A stretch of 64,000 nucleotides of DNA from Saussurea involucrata (Eukaryota; Streptophyta; Magnoliopsida; Asterales; Asteraceae), in contig CM066320.1 in assembly GCA_033807775.1 (NCBI GenBank), positions 178,036,784-178,100,783 on the forward strand, in the 5' to 3' direction. The translations under genes and the position numbers were made by a program. This document shows positions 49,788 to 61,240 of this stretch, in pieces. How positions within the stretch are numbered: position 1 is the stretch's first letter; each line of letters opens with the position of its first letter. The notes under the pieces are model-generated. The model searched no databases. It was not told the DNA's origin and saw only the letters and a list, made by a program, of their open reading frames with translations.

Positions 49788-51060
49788 TGATAGGCGAGTT
49801 TACACCCCCCCCCCCTAAATCTAACCGCAAGTGTACGGGTTGAAATCAAGTAATAGTACAAAAGTACGAGTATCGAACACAGGGAACTAGGAACTAAGTA
49901 TCACAATGACTATAAGATCTATTAACTGAACGGTCGCAATTTTGAGGTTGTTGGTATTAAACTAATCAATTTCAACTAATTAAATCAAACACGAGACAGT
50001 AAACAAATTAAGGAACTGCGGATAGAGAAAACAGTTGAGGGTTGGAAATTTTAAGGTTTTCACATACAAACACTTGACTCAAAACAATTACCAGTTAATC
50101 CCTTTAATGAATACCCAATATCTAAAATCACCGTGGTTCTTTCTCAAGCAACCACGGATTTTATCTTGAAAGTATAAGTTTTATCTCTCGATCTCAACCT
50201 ATATGATTCAAAACACATTAAACTCCAGATTTTAATAAGACTAAGGCTTACTTGGTATATCTCTATCCAATTTCTCACCCTAGGCATGCAATTTCTAGTT
50301 CTAGTTAACAATTAATTCTCTCGAACTTAACTGAAAACAAACAAAACAATTGGAAGTTGGCCAAACTCACAAAAGCATTAAAACCCAAATCACATGCTTC
50401 ATTAAATAGGAAAAACTGATAAAAGTCTCAATTCACGTGTTCATAAGCTTAAACCAAGTTCAAACCAACCCCCAACATCTAAAGATTAGTTCATGTTGGT
50501 GGTGGATAAAAACATAAGAAAAGGAAGAGAAATAGTGTGTGTAAACATGATGATCGTGAACGTGAAGAATGTAATGGTGAACTCCCTTCTGTCGGCTCTA
50601 ATCTGATTCTCGTCATGAACTCCTCCTTAATCGATCCTCTATCGTGGCTCCAAAGTACGCAAAATGTCTCTGAAAATCGCCCCCAAGCAGCCTACCGTCG
50701 CACGTCGAGATTATGACCTAAAATCCGGAAAACACCAAAATATAGAGCTGGAACAGGGACTTACGCCACTTGTCCCGTGGCTTACAAACCGCGGGACAAA
50801 CCACACGGTTTTCCTGATGTGTCCGGATCAGGTTCTGGGTCAGGTTCGGGTCCTGGTTCGGGCACGGGTCTTGGGCTTCCGTTGGGCTTCGTTTTGGCTC
50901 TTTTTTGGACTCTTTTCCGCTTCTTTTCTCGATGATTGCCGTCTTTTAGATTACCTGCACATTTCACTCGATAAACCATAAAATTCCGCCTTTTTGCTAG
51001 AACACAAGCCAATCTCATTGGTTTGAGGACCGAAAATAACACCAAAAAGTGGCGTTATCA
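49788..51060 (-). repeat. Athila 5' LTR
   Basis: 1,273 bp, paired with 34729-35997. Confidence 0.9.
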
Positions 51061-51167
51061 ATTTTCTGCAATTCCCCAACAGTTAGACCATGAGGTCTAG
51101 TGAGCTCCCACAAGTGGCAATAGTTCCAATATCAAACATTTAAAGCATTTCATAACATTTATATAAC

Positions 51168-52005
51168 TGTTAATGCCAAAAATCGTCCAAAAGGATAACT
51201 TAAGGTTGATTGTGGAATTTAACAACTAAAGAAAGGAATCTTTCGACAAAGCGTACGACAAAGGCAAAAAACGTAAATGAGACAGAGATTTGATGACGCG
51301 AGAAAAACCTCAACGAGGAAAAAACCCGCGGACGGCTGTGGAAGTCGTCGCTACACTATGGTCGCCAAACAGGGGCGATGTCCTTATGTTTCAGGTGTCG
51401 ATCGTACAGAGATTACAATAGAGATGAAAGAAAATACTTTAAATGTAAAGTAACAAGTGTTTTGAATGTAAAAACAGTGTGTGCCGTGTGTAAAAACTGT
51501 ATGTCGTGTGCGAATGTCGTGCGTCGAGAGCGATTCTTCGAGAGAGAATTCTTTGCTTCAGGTGTTCTTTCAGTTGTGCTCGGATGGTTGTGTGATACAA
51601 TGCAATGTCCCAAAATGTTGATTGAGCCTTTGCTTTTATAGTCTTCGGGTGCATTGATTGATTTCTTGAATGCTTCTGGTAACTGCTGTAACGGACGTCG
51701 AGTTAAATGCTGTTAATGGATTTTTTAGGTTATAGCCGTTAATCATAATTAACTATGATTCCTGCATTAAACACTGGAAAAACGTAAAAGTAATATTGCA
51801 CGTTAGTCGGTCGAGGTCGCAAGGTTCCATGCGACAGTCGTGTGAACTAGGCGACGTTCTGGCCGAGTGTCGTGAGGTGAATAACTTTCGATTTTACCCT
51901 TGATCAGGGGACAAAGTACTATGAATTTACCTTGCTATGAAAAAGTGTAATAAATGTTTTTCTTACCTTGGTCGTGGTCGAGACTGGTGATTTTTTACCC
52001 AAACA
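51168..52005 (-). repeat. Tat element 3' LTR
   Basis: 838 bp, with the minus-strand polypurine tract (TTTTAGGGGCAAAC) directly right of it. Confidence 0.9.
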
Positions 52006-52442
52006 GTTTGCCCCTAAAATTTAGAATGAGAAAGCAATTTCAAATTTTGAATTTTGAATGTTAGTCGGACGTCTAGGGTTGTGACATGTGTCGAAAGTTA
52101 CCTTAGAACTAGATCGGTCCAATTTCAACTAGAGAGGAAGTCGAAAGGAGGATTAGGTCGTGACGTCACACTGACGCACGATCATGCATAACAGCTGTAA
52201 ACGCCAGGTGTCGACAATCTGTCGAGCATTCGAAAAGGTAGGGGCACGTGTCGACAATCGAGAGCCTCGACCTGACACGATCATTAGCATAAATAGAGAC
52301 CTTCGATGGATCTTTTCCTTTTACGATTTCAGAGAGTTTTTAAGAGAGATTTTCCCTGATTTCTTTGTTGTTGTTCGCCAAATCTTTTCCAAATCTGCAA
52401 GAGATCTTCGACTTGCTTAGAGATTTCGAGGCTTTAGGCACC

Positions 52443-52450
52443 TATATAAG
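52443..52450 (+). promoter_or_regulatory. TATA box for the antisense gene
   Basis: TATATAAG, 22 bp before the ATG at 52472. The same box is kept in the other Tat copy at 24203-24210. The distance to the ATG is short, so either the leader is minimal or the true start codon lies downstream. Confidence 0.5.
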
Positions 52451-52471
52451 GTACGGTTTCTCGGTCTTTGT

Positions 52472-55400
52472 ATGCGTCGTAAGTCGATTGCTAGGAAACC
52501 TAGGAAGAACTGGGATATTTGGGGCTTTTCAGAGCGGCAAATTTTGTTAACGGGATTAGCGATATCGACGGAGCCTAGGAGTACTGTTAATGCCAAAAAT
52601 TGCACCAAAGGGACAACTTAAGGTCGATGTGGACTTAAACAATTAAAGAAAGAATCTTTCGACGAGACGTGCGGCGAGGATAAAAATAAAGAAACAAGGG
52701 ATTTGATGACGCAGAAAAAACCTCAAAACGAGGAAAAAACCTGCGGACGACAGTGGGTGTCGTCGCTATACTATGGTCGCCAATCAGGGGCGATGTCCTT
52801 GGATACTGGTGTCGATCGTACAGAGATTACAATACAGATGAAGGAAATGCTTCGAAATGTAAAGTACAAGTGTTTGAATGTAAAAATAGGTGTTTGTCGT
52901 GTACGAAACAAAGTGTGAACTGCTGGTCGAGGGCTGTTGTCGTGCGTCGAGAGCGATACTTAGAACAATGGTTCTTCACTTCAGGTGTTCTTGAATATTT
53001 CTTCGGTTGTTAATCGCCGGATATTCGATGTCTTGAAATGTTGATTGAGCTTGATATTTATAGTTTTCGCGTCCTTAGCTTCATCCATAAATGCTCCTTT
53101 AATGTCCTTAACGGTCGGAAACGGTCGCCGGAGTAATGATCTTCGTCCGTTACGGTCGTCGGCTGTTTAATGATTGCGTCGGTTATAGTCGTTGGTCCCT
53201 ACTGACTTTTACTCCTGCATTAAACACTTAACAAATGGTCATGGTGAACGTTAGCTTTGGTCGAGGTCGCACGTCCTTATGTAATAGTCGTGCGGATCGG
53301 GCGATGCTATGGTCGAGCGTCGTAAGGAACTCTCGACTTACCTTTTATGAGGGACGACGATGGTGTTCTGGGTCTTTGCCGAGACCTTATCTTAATACAA
53401 GATATAGTCCCTAATCATACGTCTTACTTGTTCTGGTCGCGGTCGAGCGACGTGATTTTTTTCCTAAACAAGTACCATCCAGAATCAGGACGCTCTAGAT
53501 GATTTTAGGACTTTAGCAAAAATCCCTGCGGGGATTACTATGAGCAAGGCCAGTCAGATTCGACCGGAGATGTGTACCGAGGGGTACGTCGTGATATACG
53601 AGTATCCCTTTAGAATAGGCTTCGAGTGGCCCTACTCTCCTCTGGCGAAGTCTTTTATGTGCGAGTTTGACCTCTCGCCTAGACAACTGATGCCCCAATT
53701 CTGGAGGGTGATCCATGTCATCGAGCGACTTACCTCACACTGGGAGTCGCCGATGAACGTAAAAGACCTTTTGGCTGCTTATCAGGTCAAGAAAGATACG
53801 TACCGTCGCTATAGCCTTTTCTCGAGGTATAAGGGCGACCGTACCTTGGTCCAAAATACTGCGGTCAACGACCGCAAATGGAAGACTAGGTACGTCTTCA
53901 TGCGGGTAGCGATGCTGGACCCCGACAGTGACTGGATCAGGTCCGGATGGAACATGGCCGGTGAGTTTTAGCGGTGGTCAAGCGTCTGCTTTGCTATTTT
54001 TGTCACTTTGCTTTTTGGCTAACCTTCTTTCTCTGTGTTTTCAGACATCAACTTTGACAACGTAGAACCCAACGACGATTCCAAGGCTAAAATTGAGAAG
54101 TTCTTGGAAATCAGTCCAGACGATCGGTCATTCGTCACACGTCACTTGGTAGACGAGGACGTCGACGAGGTTTTTCTGAGCGATAGGCTACAGCTCGGTC
54201 GAGAGGAGAGAGAGAAAGAAGAGGAGGAGAAAGAAGAGGAGGACGAGTCTGAGGATACCGAGGAGACTGAGGAAGAGGAGAAGAAATAGGAGTCGAAAGA
54301 AGAGATGACCGGTAAGTGTACCTTACTTTGTTCGACATGCTTCTCCCTTCATTTCAGTCGCCTAACTGTTCTTCTTTCTTTGTTTCGCAGGAGAATCCCA
54401 ATAGCCACAGTCGAAGATGTCGTCTACGATGGCTAAGAGGGCGGCTCAGGCCGAACTGGCTCGCCAGGCGAGGGAAAGAAGGAAGGAAGCCCCGACAGTT
54501 GGGTCGGGGGTCCTTAAGAGAAAAGAGGCTCTGACTACTGGGTCGAGAGTCCTCAAGAGGACGAGGACGTCCGTTCTGAAGGAACCGTCTTTGAAGACGA
54601 ACGGCTCATCAAGAGTCGTCTCGCCTGAGAAGGCGAAGGTGTCGACCGTACCTATCAAGAAGACTTCCAACACGATCGACACGACACCCGTCGATCCTGC
54701 GCATTCGGCGAAATCGACGGTGTCTCCTGCTGCCACGTCAGGCCCCTCGTCGACCGACAAGGGCAAGGGCACGCAGACGGGTTTTGGAGAGGAAACGACG
54801 GTAAACTTTACGTTGCCGGTGGATTTCATGGTGGACAACGTCCTGGACGGGACGAGCTTGTTCCCCCATTTGGATAAGTTTCAGCTCCCCTCTTTCACGG
54901 AGCGTTTTAATGGGTGCTCTATCGAGAGCTCGGGGGCTTATGTCGCCGGAATGGCGTTTATGGTAAGTCTATCTTTCAAGACTTTGTTTTTCGTTGTCGT
55001 TGTCATTGTTGATGTCGTTGTCATTGTCGTTGTCGTTGTCATATATTTTTACTAACGAGTTCATATGTTTCAGACGTTTCAGTATTCACTGGCCCTGCAA
55101 GCCGAGACGGTGAAGATAGAAGGTCTAGTGTCCTCTGCCATTAAGAAGGAGGATGCGATGCTGGCGAGGGAGAAATCTGCCCTGGCGCGTGCTGAGGATA
55201 TGTCGATAAAACTTGATGATGCCCTGAACGAGCTGGAAGCCGTCGGACACGCGATGGACGACGTGAACTCTCGTCTGAAGGAGTCCTTCTCTGTGATTGC
55301 AGATCAGAGAGAGGAGCTGGGCAGGATGCAAGCGTCCTTGGACATGAAGGAGAAAGAGGTTGAGGAGTCCAAGTCCAAGGTGGCGGTCCTGGAGAAGGAG

Positions 55401-55667
55401 GTGAGGGAGCTCAAAGATGAGGCTGCGTCTACCTTTGCCCTTGCTCGTCTAACAGCTCGGGCGACGATCATGCGGCAACACTTGTCGGGGAAGAATCCCC
55501 TCGCGTCTGCAGCTGAAGAGCTAGCCTTCTTCCTAGCCAAGGCCGGGACCGACAGGGATCTCGATTCTGATGATGAGAAAGAGGCTGAGGAAGAAGAGGT
55601 TGTAGATGAGGGCCTCCAGGGTGAAGCTTCGCGCAAAGATGCTGTCGACGCTCCTTCTAATCCTTAG
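52472..55667 (+). pseudogene. Antisense accessory gene (aORF) of the Tat element, with three introns
   Basis: It runs opposite to gag-pol. An ATG at 52472 opens the frame; it is interrupted at 52585-53475 by a solo LTR and its duplication, then continues in the same frame. The central part (53540-53960) contains IGFEWPYSPLAKSFM and LSPRQLMPQFWRVIHVIE, resembling the plant 'putative gypsy-type transposon' domain (Transposase_28 type). GT-AG introns are at 53961-54044, 54312-54390 and 54963-55073; the first joins the frame exactly. Then follow a Glu-rich stretch (about 54200-54285) with a stop at 54287-54289, a basic Ser/Thr/Lys-rich region (54417-54960) and a coiled-coil end (55080-55560) finishing at 55667. 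The function is unknown; such antisense ORFs are known in the Tat lineage. Inactive here because of the insertion and stop. Confidence 0.75.
52585..53470 (-). mobile_element. Solo LTR of a related Tat family inside the antisense gene
   Basis: 886 bp, TGTTAATGCC...CCTAAACA, flanked by AGTAC (52580-52584 and 53471-53475). Its start (AAAATTGCACCAAAGGGACA) is closer to the 23-29 kb Tat LTR than to the host LTR. Confidence 0.9.
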
Positions 55668-56559
55668 AGAATTTTTTCCTTTTGTCTTAGTTTTGAATGC
55701 TCGACCGTTGGTGGTCAAGCTATTTAGATGTAATCGTACATTTCATGAATGAAATTTTACTTTTTTCGTCGAACTCATGTACGATGTCGATTTACACATG
55801 TCGTAGATAGATATAATATTAGTTGTGGAACTCATTAAGTATGGAACAAACAGGGAATCGTGCGACTTCAGCATCCATTGTAATTACCAAGACTAACACA
55901 TAAGTCATAGGTTTGTCATACTTTAGGATTATATTGGAAAACACAAGTACATGCGATCAAAGCATTCATTTAGAACATGTAATTTGTCTAAGTTAAGAAA
56001 CTTAGATCATGGATCGCTAGACCAGACGATCATACGACGAAACTTGAGTCGTATGCCCCTGTGATAGAATATTCAAGTCATATACCTGAACACTTATGTC
56101 ATGCGACTTTACGAGATTAAAGTCGTATAGTAGACTTTGTAATTTTATGTCGTGCGATCTGCGATAAAACAATGTCAGAGGTTGGTCGTTGGCTAGCCAA
56201 CAACCCTCCGATGCTTAAGTCAGTAATCGTCGTTGTTAATAAATCGTACGAAAGAAGGAAAAGGGCTTAGAAAAAAATACCTTTTCAGATTTTATTTTAA
56301 GAGGTTTGCCCCTCGTCATTTATCATTCTATTCCTTGCAGGGAAATAGGTTTAAATGACGGGTCGACACTGAGTTTTTGACGCCAAGGTCTATGTCGACT
56401 ATGTTTTCGTGCGAACAGGCAAAACAAGCGGATATGTTTCTGTAAGAAAGACATTAGTTTGTCTTTAAGGTATGGATAGAAAGGCGAACCCGCCAAGACC
56501 TTATGATCAGGCTTGCTTTGATCCAGGATGACTTCTTCGACCCGTGACTGGTAGACGGC
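55668..56559. other. Spacer between antisense gene and protease, with pol deletion scar
   Basis: Includes the conserved hairpin at 56184-56205 and, at about 56330-56550 on the minus strand, the pre-RT linker (EEVILDQSKP). Pol stops after a short piece of linker and resumes beyond integrase. Confidence 0.65.
56184..56205. terminator. Conserved hairpin between antisense gene and pol (copy 2)
   Basis: GGTCGTTGGCTAGCCAACAACC, centred on the palindrome GTTGGCTAGCCAAC, followed by CTCCGATGCTTAAGTCAGTAA as at 25449-25470. Confidence 0.4.
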
Positions 56560-57290
56560 CTATTTTCGAGGCTTCAGAGTGGTTTTATAGCAATCACGGG
56601 CGACTTTCGGCTCACTTTTGATTTCTTGGGCTCCCCATGGTGTAGGGAACTTCATGGTCTGATGATACGTCGAGGGAACGACTTTCATTTCATGGATCCA
56701 TGGTCGACCTAAAATGATGTTATAGGCCGACGCACAATCGATGATGCTGAACTTTGTCTGCTTGTTGATTCCTCCTGCATAGACGGGCAAGATGATCTCT
56801 CCAAAGGTGCTCGTCGCATCTCCATTGAAACCGACCAAGGTTGTCGAACGTCGTGTGATTTCCGATCGATCGATTCCCATGGCCTTGATGGTATCAAGGA
56901 AGATGACGTTCGCGGAACTGCCTCCATCGACCAAGACTCGGCGGGTTAAACAGTTACCAATCGTGAGTTGAATAATCAGCCCATCATGATGCTTCTGATA
57001 CGAGTCGCCGAGATCGTCTTGGTCGAACGAAATCTTCATGGCTTCTAACTCCAGATCTCCTTTGGGTCTTGACGAGCGTGGGATAGGCCGGTCGTCAGGT
57101 GCCTGGCTAGCGTGACGTTTGGCCGCGGAATACGTTAGACCACATACGACAGACCCACCAGTTATGCAATTGACGACCTTCGTGTGATCGGGATTCGGTG
57201 GTCGAGCGTCGTTAGCTAGAGTAACGACGTCGTCGATAATGCTCTTGAGATTACCTTTCGGGACGTGATATTCCAGCACTTTTTTAGAGC
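56560..57290 (-). pseudogene. Tat protease region
   Basis: The frame from about 57290 follows gag after a change of frame. It contains CITGGSVVCGLTYSAAKRHA and the aspartic protease core RRVLVDGGSSANVIFLDTIK, then ILGRPWIHEMKVVPSTYHQ. It ends at 56560. The protease would cut Gag-Pol. The entry frame depends on a slip at 57279-57285, so its own translation start is unclear. Confidence 0.8.
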
Positions 57291-58829
57291 TATACAATCG
57301 TCCGTCAGGTGACCGTGTTCGACATGAAAGTCACACCACTTTGATTTGTCCTTCTTGCTGTCGTCCTGATCTGACTTCTTCGGCCATCGGATGGTCGTCT
57401 GGACGGTCTTCAGGGCCTCGGCCAAGTCCTTAGTAGTTCCTTTGAATCCATAAGAGGATATCTTAGGGTATTGAGGGAACTTGGTAGAGTTTGTGGTTTT
57501 GAACTCAGCCTTCGTCTTGAATCGGACATTCGAGATTTGTCGCACAGGCTCTGACTTGGATGCTGCCTTTATTTTGAATTCTGGCTTCTTAACACCAAGC
57601 AACCTCTTGTTGTCGGTGTGCTTACGACGAAAGGCAACATCATCTTCTACCCTCATATAAGCAAGGGTTCTGGCTCGGACATTTTTGAAGTTTTCAGGAG
57701 GGTACTTGGTCAGATCAGTGTATAAACCCGAACTGTCGTCTAGACCACGTTTGTAGTATTCGATCGCGGTCTTGACATCGCAGTTGCGGACACTGATCAT
57801 TTCTGCGTTGAACCTATTGAAGTAGCTTCGAATGGATTCACTGACCTTCTGTACGACATAATACAGGTCGCTGGTCTGCTTCTCCATCTTGCGACTACTG
57901 GCGAATTGCTGGGAGAATTGGTTGACCAACTCAGCAAACGACCCGATGGATTTGGGCTTGAGGTTGATCAACCATTGGAGGGCAGGACCTGTGAGGGTTG
58001 CCCCAAAACTTTTGCACATGCAGACTTCTTGATACATTTGAGGAATCGAGATCGTCCACATTAGCTGCTTATATTGCGCGATGTGCTCCGTTGTATCGGT
58101 TACCCCTGAATATTTGGGCGTGAAGACGGGGATATTATACTTCTTCGGGACATCGACGGTCGCGATCTGATCGATAAAAGGCGATGCCTGATACCCCGAA
58201 CGAGGCTCGACGTCGACGGGCACGGCTGCCTCTGGTAGCTTAGCGAGCAGAGACAAGACACGCTCGTTCTGATCTTCTAGCATTTTCATTCGCTGGGCGA
58301 CGGGGTCGCTAGGATTGGGATTCGCACCAGCCAACGGATCAACTCCCGAATTGGTGCCATTGTCGTACGATGAGCCATTGGCATCCCCATTGAAAGGGAC
58401 GAAATATGGCTGTGACCCATTCTGAAACGACTGCGACCCGTTTTGCATGGGTGGCGGCCTTATATACTGAGGAGGAACCGTCCCGAACTGGGGATTTGGG
58501 TTGAACGTCCCATGCTGCTAGTTCTGCATGAATGGACCTGGCTGCTGATTCTGCATGAATGGACCTGGTCCTGGATTACGGACGAACAGAGCCGAACCAG
58601 GGTTATGGACAAATGGAGCAGATCCTGGATTCTGACCGAACGATCCTTGACCCGGATTCTGGACTAATGGTCGTGGACCATTCTGCGGTCCGAAGGGATT
58701 CCTCAGCCGCGCGATTTCCTCAGCTGCTCTCCGACTCTGCTCAGCCATGGCGTTGATTTGGTTTCGCGCAACTTCTAATTCCTGATACATCTGGGCAATG
58801 ACATGCTCTTGATTTCCAGTGGCTGCCAT
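57216..58829 (-). pseudogene. Tat gag
   Basis: ATG at 58829 (MAATGNQEHVIAQMYQELE) with an N-terminal coiled coil, an Asn/Pro/Gln-rich linker of repeated 'NPG' motifs, an amber stop at 58515-58517, then the gag core (PKYSGVTDTTEHIAQYKQLM, LQWLINLKPKSIGSFAELV) and a zinc-binding CDFHVEHGHLTDDC near the end. After an A-run at 57279-57285 the gag frame runs into nonsense and stops at 57216, while the protease continues in the -1 frame. Gag builds the virus-like particle. Confidence 0.85.
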
Positions 58830-58930
58830 TTCCCTGAAACAGAAAACAAAGGAAACTACAAGAAACCGTTAGTAGAACGCACGCTTGTCGAAGATTTTCT
58901 CTAGATGGGGTCCCACGGATGGCGCCAAAC

Positions 58931-59767
58931 TGTTAATGCCAAAAATCGTCCAAAAGGATAACTTAAGGTTGATTGTGGAATTTAACAACTAAAGAAAGGA
59001 ATCTTTCGACAAAGCGTACGACAAAGGCAAAAAACGTAAATGAGACAGAGATTTGATGACGCGGGAAAACCTCAACGAGGAAAAAACCCGCGGACGACTG
59101 TGGAAGTCGTCGCTGAACTATGGTCGCCAAACAGGGGCGATGTCCTTATGTTTCAGGTGTCGATAGTACAGAAATTACAATACAGATGAAAGGAAATACT
59201 TTAAATGTAAAGTAACAAGTGTTTTGAATGTAAAAACAGTGTGCGTCGTGTGTAAAAACTGTGTGTCGTGTGCGAATGTCGTGCGTCGAGAGTGATTCTT
59301 CGAGAGAGAATTATTTGCTTCAGGTGTTCTTTCAGTTGTGCTCGGATGGTTGTGTGATACAATGCGATGTCCCGAAATGTTGATTGAACCTTTGCTTTTA
59401 TAGTCTTCGGGTGCATTGATTGATTTCTTGAATGCTTCTGGTAACTGCTGTAACAGACGTCGTGTTGAATGCTGTTAATGGCTTTTGTCGGTTATAGCCG
59501 TTAATCATAATTAACATTGATTCCTGCATTAAACACTGGAAAAACGTAACAGTAATATTGCACGTTAGTCGGTCGAGGTCGCAAGGTTCCATGCGACAGT
59601 CGTGTGAACTAGGCGACGTTATGGTCGAGTGTCGTGAGGTGAATAACTTTCGATTTTACCCTTGATCAGGGGACAAAGTACTATGAATTTACCTTGCTAT
59701 GAAAAAGTGTAATAAATGTTTTTCTTACCTTGGTCGTGGTCGAGACTGGTGAATTTTTACCCAAACA
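58931..59767 (-). repeat. Tat element 5' LTR
   Basis: 837 bp, about as similar to 51168-52005 as expected for a moderately old insertion (scattered substitutions). Confidence 0.9.
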
Positions 59768-60910
59768 ATAACAACTTTAAACAAAGCTTTCATGTAACAA
59801 CCACACATGTATATGGCACACTGAAGTCACTCAGAAGTGACAACGTGTCAGTCTCACACTGCCTTACTGGGTCACTCCTCCCATGGCATAAACGGGACAC
59901 CCCCCCGGTATGAGTACTGGCGGGCCACACCCCCCGACTTAGCCACTTTACATCTATCAACAATGTATGCATACACTTAAAACTGACTTTCCAAACATTC
60001 ATCACATAACATAAATAAACCATCTCATACTCATTCCTTCAGAAATCACGTTAAAGAAAACACGTGTTTAGTTAGAAAAACTCACATGTCGTCTTTGCAC
60101 AATACTTCTCATGTAGGCTTCAGATTTCTAGATGGGATACCTATGATTTTAAAGAGAATAAGAATAATAAGTCTTAAGTTGACACTCACAACATTCTGAA
60201 CAGAACCCCTAAATAAACTTGGCTCGAAATGAACTACTGAATCCGAAACCAGAGTTCCGGACTCCACCCCTTTTTCCGGATTCAGTTCCGGATTCCATCC
60301 CTATTCCGGATCCATTCCGGATTCCTCCCCTATTCCGGATTATTCACTCCGGACTCCACTTCCGGAAAACTTGTCCGGACTCAGATTCTACAAGTTTCGG
60401 ACTAAGCAGAACTTCTGCTTAAATCACTCTAGGTGACCAAAAATTCAACCCTAACAGATGTACACTATCCGAAAACATTAGAAATGAGTGCAGGAAACAT
60501 TATGACATTACTAGATAACAGAATCAAATTCTCACTCAACATAAACTTCGATTAAATCCTCTTTTATTCTAGAAACTCATTACACATGAAAACCCACTCA
60601 CAAATGCGATAAGAGCATGAGATTAGGAGTTTACCTTCCTGAATTTGATATTAGAGCTATCCTTGATGCAATACTCTCCTTGCCTTCTTCCCAAAATCAC
60701 AAGTGTTAGCTTGATTTCTTTCTCATGCTCCCACACATACACAGCCGCTCTCAATTTGCAATTACCTAGGGTTTTGTGTCCAAAATTGAGGGTTTTATAC
60801 CCTCTTCCCACAATTACACTTTGGTCCCTCAAGAAATAAGATTTCACCTTCCTCCCAACCAACTTATGTTTCTTTAAATTTGAAAACTTGGTTATTACAA
60901 TACCTCCCCC

Positions 60911-61240
60911 TCAAAAGAATTTCGTCCCCGGAATTCCATTGTCGAAAATATGAGGATACTTAGACCTCGTGTCCGCTTCTACTTCCCAAGTTGCCTCTTG
61001 GCCTTTATGAAACCGCCACTGAACCTTTACCAGCTTGATCTCCTTGTTCCTTACCTTTTGAATCTTGTTGTCCACAATCTTTACTGGTTCCTCTACATAC
61101 GTCAGTCTCTCATCGACACTGATATCCTCCAATGGAATAGCCACACATGTCTCGACCAAGCACTTTTTTAGGTTTGAAACATGAAACGTCGAATGAACTC
61201 CCTTTAATTCTTCCGGCAAGTCTAACTTGTAGGCTAAATT
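60911..61240 (-). pseudogene. C-terminal pol fragment (integrase tail and chromodomain) of the outer Tekay element
   Basis: The readable frame contains LPEELKGVHSTFHVSNLKKC, the classic segment between integrase and chromodomain of Ty3 chromoviruses, followed by the chromodomain core (VKVQWRFHKGQEATWE). Chromodomains guide integration to marked chromatin. The frame ends normally at 60911 but is cut at about 61240, where AT-rich Harbinger-side sequence begins. No protease, RT or integrase core is left. Confidence 0.85.

Larger units (their letters stand above)
34729..51060 (-). mobile_element. Athila-type Ty3 element lacking pol, minus strand
   Basis: Flanked by ATTTT (34724-34728 and 51061-51065). 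LTRs are 34729-35997 and 49788-51060, TGATAGGCGAG...GGCGTTATCA on the plus strand. The minus-strand primer site TGGCGCCGTTGCCGGGGA next to 49787 is the Asp-tRNA type usual in Athila. The polypurine tract (TTTGGGGTTG) is at about 35998-36012. It keeps gag and a protease region, but 35998-38180 has no RT, RNase H or integrase. The internal part is split by the LARD-like element at 39246-48503. Confidence 0.9.
10172..51081 (+). mobile_element. Copia retrotransposon split by four later insertions
   Basis: It starts TGTTGGTGAT and ends TTCCCCAACA; the target duplication GTTAG is at 10167-10171 and 51082-51086. The 5' LTR comprises 10172-10456 plus 20061-20379. The internal region comprises 20380-22923, 29487-30785 and 33424-34077. 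The 3' LTR comprises 34078-34728 plus 51066-51081. The polypurine tract AAAATGGGGGAGGAA directly precedes the 3' LTR. Removing the insertions leaves roughly 5.8 kb. No TGGTATCAGAGC-type primer site follows the 5' LTR: ATCTTAAGTGATAATTG lies there instead, and the gag ATG comes only 33 bp after the LTR. Confidence 0.9.
51168..59767 (-). mobile_element. Tat/Retand-type element with antisense gene, pol deleted
   Basis: Flanked by ATAAC (51163-51167 and 59768-59772). LTRs are 51168-52005 and 58931-59767 (838 and 837 bp). The minus-strand primer site next to 58930 reads TTTGGCGCCATCCGTGGGACC. Minus strand: gag, then protease; the RT start is reached, then RT, RNase H and integrase are cleanly missing near 56330. 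Plus strand: an intron-containing accessory gene. A solo LTR of a related family sits at 52585-53470. Confidence 0.9.
9899..61240 (-). mobile_element. Outer host: truncated Tekay-type Ty3 element (3' LTR plus pol end), minus strand
   Basis: The 3' LTR is split into three pieces by later insertions: 9899-10171, 51087-51167 and 59773-60899. On the minus strand it runs TGTAATAACC...GGGTCGTTACA, about 1.49 kb. A polypurine tract (TTGAGGGGGAGGTAT) stands directly before it at about 60900-60914. Only the integrase/chromodomain end of pol remains (60911-61240). The rest, including the 5' LTR, is missing at the junction with the Harbinger unit. It is the oldest layer of the pile because all other retroelements lie inside its LTR. 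About 60240-60420 is a run of roughly ten TTCCGGA motifs. Confidence 0.8.
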
